This document shows positions 57,354 to 64,000 of a stretch of 64,000 bases of DNA, in pieces. Each line of letters starts with the position of its first letter. The first letter of the stretch is position 1. The translations under genes were made by a program, and so were the position numbers. Below the pieces are notes generated by a model. That model saw only the letters and a list, made by a program, of their open reading frames with translations, was not told where the DNA came from and did no database searches. This DNA is from Buchnera aphidicola (Chaitoregma tattakana) (lineage in GTDB: Bacteria; Pseudomonadota; Gammaproteobacteria; Enterobacterales; Enterobacteriaceae): positions 62,001 to 126,000 of the forward strand of contig NZ_CP134991.1 of the NCBI RefSeq assembly GCF_039370165.1, given 5' to 3'.

Positions 57354-57398
57354 TGAATTTTTATTGATTTTAAAAAACATTTTTATTAAATAAGTTTT

Positions 57399-59306
57399 TT
57401 ATTTTTTAGAATTTTTTACTTCTTCAAACTCAGCATCTACTACATCATTTTCTTTTTTTTCTTTCTGTTTTTTCTTTGTGTTGCTAAAATTTGTATTATT
57501 ATTAAATTTAATAATTTTAGAAGATATTTTTAGTACTAATTGTATATTTTCTTCTATCTCTTTTTTATTTTCTCCTTTTAATGATAAATCTAATGCTTGC
57601 AAAGATTTTTCTATTTTTTCTTTATTTTCTTTACTAATATTTTTTGAATGTTCTGCAAGTTGTTTTTTAGTACTGTGCGAAATTTGATCTCCATGGTTTC
57701 TTACTGCCATCAAATCTTCAAATTTTTTGTCATTTTCAGCATTTTTTTCAGCATCATGTATCATATCTTGTATTTCTGATTTACTTAGCCCTGATGATGC
57801 TTTAATAGTTATTTTTTGTTCTTTATTAGTATTTTTATCTTTTGCAGAAACATGTAAGATGCCATCTGCATCTATATCAAATGTGACTTCTATTTGAGGC
57901 ATACCTCTTGGTGCAGGTTGTATTCCATCTAAATTAAATTGACCTAACGATTTATTGTTTATAGCTCTTTTTCTTTCTCCTTGTAACACATGTATAGTTA
58001 CTGCTGATTGATTATCTTCAGCTGTAGAAAAAATTTGACTATGTTTAGTAGGAACAGTAGTATTTTTGTTTATAAGAGAAGTCATGACTCCCCCCATAGT
58101 TTCTATACCTAATGACAATGGTGTTACATCAAGCAATAAAACATCTTTTACTGCACCAGATAATACTCCTCCTTGCACAGCAGCTCCTACTGCCACAGCT
58201 TCGTCAGGATTTACATCTTTTCTAGGCTTTTTCCCAAAAAATTTTTCAACTTCTTTTTGTACCATTGGCATTCTGGTTTGTCCGCCAACTAAAATTATGT
58301 CGTGTATATCTTTTTTTGATAATTTTGCGTCTTTCAGTGCAATTTCTAAAGGTTTTATGGATCTTTTTATTAAGTCTTCTACTAATGATTCTAATTTGGT
58401 TCTAGTTAACTTTATGTTAAAATGTTTTGGACCATTAGAATCAGCAGTTATATAAGGTAAGTTTATATCAGTTTGTGTTAACGTGGACAATTCTATTTTC
58501 GATTTTTCAGAAGATTCTTTCAATCTTTGCATAGCTAATGGGTCTTGTCTAAGATCTATGCCTTGTTCTTTTTTAAACTCTTCTACTAAGTAATTTATTA
58601 TTCTACTGTCAAAATCTTCTCCTCCTAAATGCGTGTCACCATTTGTAGATAATACTTCAAAAGTTTTTTCTTTGTCTACTTCATCTATTTCGATAATAGA
58701 AATATCAAAAGTTCCGCCTCCCAAATCATATACGGCTATAGTTCTATTTCCCTTATTTTTATCTAGCCCATAAGCTAAAGCTGCCGCAGTAGGTTCGTTT
58801 ATTATTCTTTTCACTTCTAGTCCAGCAATTTTCCCTGCATCTTTTGTAGCTTGTCTTTGTGCATCATTAAAATACGCTGGAACAGTTATTACTGCTTGTT
58901 GTACTTTTTCTCCAATATATTCTTCAGCTGTTTTTTTCATTTTTTTAAGTATTTCAGCTGAAATTTGAGGAGGAGCTATTTTTTTATTTTTTACTTTTAT
59001 CCAAGCGTCTCCATTTTTAGAGTTTATTATTTCATAAGGCATTATTTTTATATCTTTTTGTACTTCTTTATCTGTAAATTTTCTTCCTATTAGTCGTTTT
59101 ATTGCAAATAATGTATTTTTAGGATTAGTTATTGCTTGTCTTTTAGCTGGTTGTCCTACTAATACTTCTCCTTCTTGTGTATACGCTATTATTGATGGTG
59201 TAGTTCTATCTCCTTCTGAATTTTCTAATACTTTGTTATTATTTCCATCTATTATAGCTACACAGGAATTTGTAGTTCCTAAATCTATACCTATTATTTT
59301 ACTCAT
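57399..59306 (-). CDS. dnaK: Chaperone protein DnaK (Hsp70)
   Basis: ATP-driven chaperone. 635 residues, against 638. Nucleotide domain: [81 protein letters not shown]; linker [17 protein letters not shown]-terminus [14 protein letters not shown]. The least diverged protein in the window. AGGAAAAAT precedes the ATG, and a sigma-32 promoter lies about 70-95 bases upstream. Confidence 0.98.
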   Translation of the reverse strand: MSKIIGIDLGTTNSCVAIIDGNNNKVLENSEGDRTTPSIIAYTQEGEVLVGQPAKRQAITNPKNTLFAIKRLIGRKFTDKEVQKDIKIMPYEIINSKNGDAWIKVKNKKIAPPQISAEILKKMKKTAEEYIGEKVQQAVITVPAYFNDAQRQATKDAGKIAGLEVKRIINEPTAAALAYGLDKNKGNRTIAVYDLGGGTFDISIIEIDEVDKEKTFEVLSTNGDTHLGGEDFDSRIINYLVEEFKKEQGIDLRQDPLAMQRLKESSEKSKIELSTLTQTDINLPYITADSNGPKHFNIKLTRTKLESLVEDLIKRSIKPLEIALKDAKLSKKDIHDIILVGGQTRMPMVQKEVEKFFGKKPRKDVNPDEAVAVGAAVQGGVLSGAVKDVLLLDVTPLSLGIETMGGVMTSLINKNTTVPTKHSQIFSTAEDNQSAVTIHVLQGERKRAINNKSLGQFNLDGIQPAPRGMPQIEVTFDIDADGILHVSAKDKNTNKEQKITIKASSGLSKSEIQDMIHDAEKNAENDKKFEDLMAVRNHGDQISHSTKKQLAEHSKNISKENKEKIEKSLQALDLSLKGENKKEIEENIQLVLKISSKIIKFNNNTNFSNTKKKQKEKKENDVVDAEFEEVKNSKK

Positions 59307-59372
59307 ATTTTTCCTTTTTTATTTTGTTACTATAATAATATTAATACAGTTAAAATTTTTCTTATAATAATT

Positions 59373-59402
59373 ATCATGGGGTCGTTTATTATATCAATCA
59401 AG
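59373..59402 (-). promoter_or_regulatory. Sigma-32 heat-shock promoter of dnaK
   Basis: On the minus strand CTTGAT (59397-59402) and CCCCATGAT (59373-59381) are separated by 15 bases, and the segment AACGACCCCAT is nearly that of E. coli dnaK (TACGACCCCAT). It is the only C-rich patch in the region. This is the -35/-10 form of sigma-32 promoters, so dnaK is probably still heat inducible; rpoH itself is not in the window. Confidence 0.85.
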
Positions 59403-59527
59403 TGCAAATATGTTAAAAAAATTGATTTTTCTAAGTATTTGTATCAATATAAAAAATAATTATTATATAATGATATTATTATTTTATTTTTTTATATATA
59501 AAATATTATTTTTTGTGTTAAGAAAAT

Positions 59528-59887
59528 ATGAAAATTTATTCTATTTTAGTTTGTTTTATATCTTCAGTAGTATTTTGTTTGTTAATATTGTTAATTAGTA
59601 ATTTTTTAGGTAATAGAATTGCATCTAAAAATAAAAATTTGCCATTTGAGTCAGGAATATACTCTTATGAAAATTCTAGTTTAAAATCTTTTGTACAGTT
59701 TTATTTAATAGTGATCTTTTTTGTAGTTTTTGATGTAGAATCTTTATATTTATATACTTGGTCTATTAGTGTAAGACACACATTGTGGCCTGGTTTTTTT
59801 GAAGCTTTATGTTTTGTGTTCACTATGTTTCTAAGTTTATTTTATATAATTAGACTAAATATTTTTAATTTTAATAAAAGATATTAA
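59528..59887 (+). CDS. nuoA: NADH-quinone oxidoreductase subunit A
   Basis: Membrane subunit of complex I. 119 residues, against 147; the shortening is at both ends. Three hydrophobic segments. Family blocks LPFESGIYSYENS, FYLIVIFFVVFDVESLYLYTW and GFFEALCFVFTM. Opens the nuo operon, divergent from dnaK over 221 bases. Weak ribosome site (TAAGAAA). Confidence 0.95.
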   Translation: MKIYSILVCFISSVVFCLLILLISNFLGNRIASKNKNLPFESGIYSYENSSLKSFVQFYLIVIFFVVFDVESLYLYTWSISVRHTLWPGFFEALCFVFTMFLSLFYIIRLNIFNFNKRY

Positions 59888-59908
59888 AACTTTTTATAAG
59901 GATTTCAT

Positions 59909-60559
59909 ATGAAATATACTGTTACTAGAATAAATAATAGTGTGTCAAAAAAATATAGTAATTCTGATGTAAAAAATAGAGGTATAAAAAATATATTTTT
60001 TGGAAACTTAAAAAAAGTTTTAAACAAAATAGTGAATTGGGGAAGAAAAAATTCTATATGGCCTTATAATTTTGGTTTGTCTTGTTGCTATGTAGAGATG
60101 GCTACAAGTTTTACTTCTTTTCATGATGTTTCTAGATTTGGATCTGAAGTTATTAGAACTTCTCCTAGACAATCAGATTTAATGGTTATATCAGGAACTC
60201 CATTTATAAAAATGGCGCCAGTAATAAAATTGCTATATGATCAAATGTTAGAACCTAAATGGGTGATTTCTATGGGTGCATGCGCAAACTCGGGTGGTAT
60301 GTATGATATATATTCGGTTGTACAAGGAGTAGACAAGATTATTCCAGTTGATGTTTATGTACCAGGTTGTCCGCCTAGACCTGAAGCATATATACATGCA
60401 TTAAATTTATTACAAAAGTCTATATCAGCAGAAAAAAGACCATTATCATGGATTATGGATGAAAAAAAATATTATAAATTTGAAAGAAAGTCAGAGAAAA
60501 TATTAAAAAGACATTCTAGAAACATAATTAAAAAATATAATAGTCCAGACACAATTTGA
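59909..60559 (+). CDS. nuoB: NADH-quinone oxidoreductase subunit B
   Basis: Peripheral-arm subunit carrying cluster N2 next to the quinone site. 216 residues, against 220. Cysteine ligands in [22 protein letters not shown] and [17 protein letters not shown] and [10 protein letters not shown] also match. AAGGA precedes the start. Confidence 0.97.
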   Translation: MKYTVTRINNSVSKKYSNSDVKNRGIKNIFFGNLKKVLNKIVNWGRKNSIWPYNFGLSCCYVEMATSFTSFHDVSRFGSEVIRTSPRQSDLMVISGTPFIKMAPVIKLLYDQMLEPKWVISMGACANSGGMYDIYSVVQGVDKIIPVDVYVPGCPPRPEAYIHALNLLQKSISAEKRPLSWIMDEKKYYKFERKSEKILKRHSRNIIKKYNSPDTI

Positions 60560-60570
60560 CAATTAAAAAA

Positions 60571-62364
60571 ATGAAAAAAAAAACAATATATCTTGAAAAA
60601 CAGATAGGAATACATAACCTTAATGATGTTAATACTATTAAAAAAATTATTAAAATTTTTAATAATAAAATATTACATATACAAGACACGAAAATTGGAT
60701 GTGATGTATTATGGATAAAAAAGAGTATTTTAAAGAATGTGTTATGGTTTTTAAAAAGTATTAAAAAACCATATATTTTTTTGTATGATCTACATGGTGT
60801 TGATGAGAGGGCCAGGATGTGCAAGGATGAATTGCCTAAGTCAGATTTTTCTGTTTTTTATCATTTGATTTCTATAGAAAGAAATAAGGATATATTAATA
60901 AAAGTTCCTCTTAAAAGTAATAATTTAAATATAAATAGTATTACTACAATTTTTAAAAATGCTAATTGGTATGAATGTGAAACATGGGAAATGTTCGGAA
61001 TAAAATTTATTGGACATCCATTTTTGAGAAGAATAATTATGCCAAAAAATTGGGATGGATACCCTCTTAGAAAGGACTATTTAGCTAGAGCTACAGAAAG
61101 AGAAGAGTATAATTTAACAGATGATTTAGAAAATTTAGAAATGGAATCTTTAAAATTTAATCCTAAAGATTGGGGCATGAAAGATAACAAAAAAAATTGC
61201 AATTTTATGTTTTTGAATTTAGGTCCTAATCATCCTTCAGTACATGGTGTATTTAGAATAATATTAAAATTATATGGAGAACTAATCGTAGATTGCATTC
61301 CAGACATAGGATTTCACCATCGAGGTGCTGAAAAAATGTCTGAGCGTCAAACATGGCACAGTTATATACCTTACACTGATAGAGTAGAATATTTAGGAGG
61401 GTGTATAAATGAAATGCCTTATGTATTATCTGTAGAAAAACTTGCAAATATTGTTGTTTCTGAAAGAGTAAAAGTTATAAGAGTGATGTTATCAGAACTT
61501 TTTAGAATAAACAGTCATTTACTGTATATAGCTACTTTTATTCAAGATATTGGCGCAATGACTCCTATATTTTTGATATTTACAGATCGCCAGAAAATTT
61601 ATAATGTTATAGAAGCTATTACTGGCTTAAGAATGCATCCTGCTTGGTTTAGAATAGGAGGATTGGCTAACGATTTGCCAAAAGGGTGGCATACACTTTT
61701 AAAGGAGTGTTTAGACTGGATTCCAAAAAGGTTAAATAAATATTACAAAATTGCCTTAAAAAACAGTATACTAATAAACAGATCTAGAAACATTGCTGTG
61801 TATAATAAAGATTCTGCATTAGAATGGGGTGTTACTGGTTCTGGATTGAGAGCTGCAGGTGTAAATTTTGATATAAGAAAGTCTAGACCATATTCTGGAT
61901 ATGAAAATTTTGATTTTAAAATACCTTTAGGGGAAGACAATAGCGATTGTTATACCAGGGTTATATTAAAATTTGAAGAAATTTTTCAAAGTTTGTCTAT
62001 TTTAAACCAGTGTATGCATTATATGCCGGAAGGTCCTTTTAAATCAGATCATCCTTTAGCTACACCCCCAGCGAAGAATTTGGTTTTTTATAACATTGAA
62101 AATATGATATCACATTTTTTACAAGTTTCATGGGGTCCAATAATGCCTTGTAATGAATCGTTTCAAATGGTTGAAGGAACTAAAGGTGTAAATAGTTATT
62201 ATATAATAAGTGATGGTAACAATATGAGCTACAGAACTAGAATAAGGACACCTAGTTTTGCTCATTTGCAACAAATACCTGAAGTTATAAAAGGGTATAG
62301 TATTCCAGACTTAATAGCATATTTAGGAAGTATAGATTTTGTAATGTCAGATGTAGATAGATAA
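60571..62364 (+). CDS. nuoC: NADH-quinone oxidoreductase fused subunit C/D
   Basis: Fused NuoC and NuoD, as in E. coli (NuoCD). 597 residues, against 596-600. C part: [14 protein letters not shown] [52 protein letters not shown] part (from about 205): [57 protein letters not shown] [12 protein letters not shown], and the end [12 protein letters not shown]. Start uncertain: ATG 60571 is given; a TTG at 60556 overlapping the nuoB stop (TTGA) is the alternative. Confidence 0.95.
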   Translation: MKKKTIYLEKQIGIHNLNDVNTIKKIIKIFNNKILHIQDTKIGCDVLWIKKSILKNVLWFLKSIKKPYIFLYDLHGVDERARMCKDELPKSDFSVFYHLISIERNKDILIKVPLKSNNLNINSITTIFKNANWYECETWEMFGIKFIGHPFLRRIIMPKNWDGYPLRKDYLARATEREEYNLTDDLENLEMESLKFNPKDWGMKDNKKNCNFMFLNLGPNHPSVHGVFRIILKLYGELIVDCIPDIGFHHRGAEKMSERQTWHSYIPYTDRVEYLGGCINEMPYVLSVEKLANIVVSERVKVIRVMLSELFRINSHLLYIATFIQDIGAMTPIFLIFTDRQKIYNVIEAITGLRMHPAWFRIGGLANDLPKGWHTLLKECLDWIPKRLNKYYKIALKNSILINRSRNIAVYNKDSALEWGVTGSGLRAAGVNFDIRKSRPYSGYENFDFKIPLGEDNSDCYTRVILKFEEIFQSLSILNQCMHYMPEGPFKSDHPLATPPAKNLVFYNIENMISHFLQVSWGPIMPCNESFQMVEGTKGVNSYYIISDGNNMSYRTRIRTPSFAHLQQIPEVIKGYSIPDLIAYLGSIDFVMSDVDR

Positions 62365-62398
62365 AAACTTTTAAACTTTAATTAAATATTAATATTAT

Positions 62399-62878
62399 AT
62401 GAAAGAAAAAAATATTTTAAATAATAAAGAACAAAAATTTATTTTAACAGAGTTAAAAAAATATGAAGATCCAAATGCTGCTGTAGTAGAATGTTTAAAA
62501 TATGTACAACAAAGATTAAAATGGATATCTTTAGATGTTATAAAAGAGGTTTCACAAATTGTTTCAGTTCCAGTTTCTAAAATAGAAAGCATTGCTACAT
62601 TTTATAGTCAGATATTTAGACAGCCAGTTGGTAAAAATATTATAAAATATTGTGATGGAGTTGTATGTTATATAAATGGATATAAAAAAATAGAAAAAAC
62701 TATGTCAAATTATTTAAAAATTACCCCAGGAAATACTACTAAAGATAAAAAGTTTACTTTAATACCTATATGTTGTTTAGGTAATTGTGATAATAGTCCA
62801 ACTATTATGATTAATGAAAATTTATTTTCTAACGTAACAAACAGAAAAATTATTAATATATTAGAGAATTTGAGATGA
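62399..62878 (+). CDS. nuoE: NADH-quinone oxidoreductase subunit E
   Basis: 24-kDa-type subunit with the 2Fe-2S cluster N1a beside NuoF. 159 residues, against 166. Ligands Cys85 and Cys90 (KYCDGVVC) and Cys126 and Cys130 ([10 protein letters not shown]). N-terminal thioredoxin-like approach region [22 protein letters not shown] (quoted in part: [12 protein letters not shown]). Its TGA stop overlaps the nuoF start as ATGA. Confidence 0.96.
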   Translation: MKEKNILNNKEQKFILTELKKYEDPNAAVVECLKYVQQRLKWISLDVIKEVSQIVSVPVSKIESIATFYSQIFRQPVGKNIIKYCDGVVCYINGYKKIEKTMSNYLKITPGNTTKDKKFTLIPICCLGNCDNSPTIMINENLFSNVTNRKIINILENLR

Positions 62879-64000
62879 AAAATTTTTTTTTTAAAACAGA
62901 GGAGACGCATCCTTTAACATGGAGAATAGTAGATTATAACAAGTCAATTTTTATTGAAGAATATGAAAGCAAAAGGGGGTATAGTGCTTTAAAATTTGCT
63001 TTAAAAAATCTTTCTCCTAATCAAGTGATTAATATAATAAAAGACTCTAAATTAAGAGGTAGAGGAGGGGCTGGATTTTTAACTGGTGATAAATGGAGTT
63101 TTATTTCCAAAAAAAATTTTTTAGAAAATAGATATTTATTGTGTAATGCTGATGAAATGGAACCTGGTACATATAAAGATAGGTTTCTCATGGAAAGATT
63201 GCCACATCTCTTACTAGAAGGGATTATATTGAGTGCATATGCTATACAAGCTTCTTGTAGCTATATATTTTTAAGGGAAGAATACACTCTGCCAAAAGAA
63301 GTTTTAGAAAAAGCTATATTGGAAGCTGAAAACAAAAATTATATAGGAAAAAATATATTGCATAGTGGATTTGATTTAAAAATTTTTATACATTCAGGAG
63401 CTGGTAGATACATTTGTGGAGAAGAAACAGCATTAATAAACTCTTTAGAAGGGAAAAGGCCTATTCCTAGAAATAAACCTCCATTTCCGTCTCAAAGCGG
63501 TTTATGGGAAAAACCAACTTGTGTCAATAATGTAGAAACTTTATCTAATATACCTTCTATAATAATAAATGGGTCCGGTTGGTATAAGAATATTTCCAAC
63601 AATATTGATACAGGAACTAAATTAATGGGTTTTTCAGGCAAAGTTAAAAATCCAGGATTATGGGAGATGCCTTTTGGAATTACAGCTAGAGAAATATTAG
63701 AAGACTATGCTGGAGGTATGCAGGATGGATACCAGTTGAAGGCTTGGCTTCCAGGGGGAGCAGGTACTGGAATATTAACTAATACTCATATAGACATTTC
63801 TATGGATTTCAATAGTATAAGCTCTGTAGGAAGCAGATTAGGCACTGCAATTTCTATTGCTATAGATAATAAAATTAATATTGTATCACTATTATTAAAT
63901 ATAGAAACTTTTTTTTCTAGAGAATCTTGTGGATGGTGTACTCCTTGTAGGGAAGGTCTGCCTTGGTCTATAAAAATATTACGAGATTTAAAAAATAAAA
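62875..64000 (+). CDS. nuoF: NADH-quinone oxidoreductase subunit F (3' end outside window)
   Basis: NADH- and FMN-binding subunit with 4Fe-4S cluster N3. 375 codons are present of about 445, and the frame is open to the last base. NADH/FMN region [76 protein letters not shown]3 ligands Cys352, Cys355 and Cys358 in [11 protein letters not shown]. The fourth ligand lies beyond the edge. ATG overlaps the nuoE stop. Confidence 0.97.
   Translation, partial: MKNFFFKTEETHPLTWRIVDYNKSIFIEEYESKRGYSALKFALKNLSPNQVINIIKDSKLRGRGGAGFLTGDKWSFISKKNFLENRYLLCNADEMEPGTYKDRFLMERLPHLLLEGIILSAYAIQASCSYIFLREEYTLPKEVLEKAILEAENKNYIGKNILHSGFDLKIFIHSGAGRYICGEETALINSLEGKRPIPRNKPPFPSQSGLWEKPTCVNNVETLSNIPSIIINGSGWYKNISNNIDTGTKLMGFSGKVKNPGLWEMPFGITAREILEDYAGGMQDGYQLKAWLPGGAGTGILTNTHIDISMDFNSISSVGSRLGTAISIAIDNKINIVSLLLNIETFFSRESCGWCTPCREGLPWSIKILRDLKNK

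Noticed and set aside
58066..58455. 129-codon plus-strand frame antisense to dnaK
   Set aside because: Opposite the well-conserved DnaK nucleotide domain, no homology, no start signals.
1..64000. Mobile elements, phage genes, CRISPR arrays, restriction-modification or toxin-antitoxin systems
   Set aside because: Looked for transposase-like frames, regular spaced repeats and unrecognised gene clusters; every sizeable gene is assignable to a conserved housekeeping family.

Overview
The window looks like a stretch of the chromosome of an obligate, reduced-genome gammaproteobacterial endosymbiont. The best match is the aphid symbiont Buchnera aphidicola or a very close relative. The grounds are: extreme A+T richness in genes and gaps alike; proteins that align along their length with Escherichia coli orthologues but have drifted toward Lys, Asn, Ile and Phe; short gaps; no insertion sequences, prophage or CRISPR; and a characteristic content of flagellar export genes, amino-acid pathways that serve a host, translation genes and NADH dehydrogenase. 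Species assignment is inference; I ran no database search.

Layout. 1-3000: end of a flagellar operon, a fused fliM-fliN (cut by the left edge) then fliP, fliQ, fliR. 3060-4040 (minus): rpmG, rpmB, ppa. 4161-5501: pmbA/tldE. 5543-5938 (minus): RNase P RNA. 5965-6822 (minus): rsmI. 6973-12512: fabB, talA, tktA, dapE. 12680-14815 (minus): dapA and aroC. 14992-15516: smrB. 15735-24298: complete hisGDCBHAFI, then gnd. 24436-27482: metG facing tilS, and a tRNA-Val(GAC). 27636-31534: priA, tyrS, and sufA facing tyrS. 31778-34158: ydiK and aroH. 34286-40898: thrS-infC-rpmI-rplT-pheS-pheT. 40979-43827 (minus): glyQ-glyS. 43921-47260: nfo, rplY, rsmA, apaH. 47350-55487 (minus): ileS, dapB, carA, carB. 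55785-56057: rpsT. 56148-59306 (minus): dnaK-dnaJ. 59528 to the right edge: nuoA, B, CD, E and a truncated nuoF.

How the genes fit together. Histidine, diaminopimelate/lysine (dapA, dapB, dapE), the start and end of the common aromatic pathway (aroH, aroC) and carbamoyl phosphate for arginine and pyrimidines (carAB) are the provisioning side. Transaldolase, transketolase and 6-phosphogluconate dehydrogenase feed ribose 5-phosphate and erythrose 4-phosphate into the his and aro pathways. Nuo supplies respiratory energy. Much of the rest is translation machinery.

I see no new multi-gene system. The notable signals are erosions or fusions inside conserved genes. FliM and FliN are one open reading frame. 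The editing centres of ThrRS and PheRS have lost their catalytic residues, while the IleRS editing centre keeps them. PriA keeps its eight zinc cysteines but lacks recognisable Walker A and motif V/VI. Ancestral control also survives: a near-E. coli sigma-32 promoter before dnaK, an AUU start for infC, and a strong hairpin between rplT and pheS where E. coli has the pheST attenuator. Start sites were moved from the longest reading frame wherever a Shine-Dalgarno sequence and family alignment agreed.
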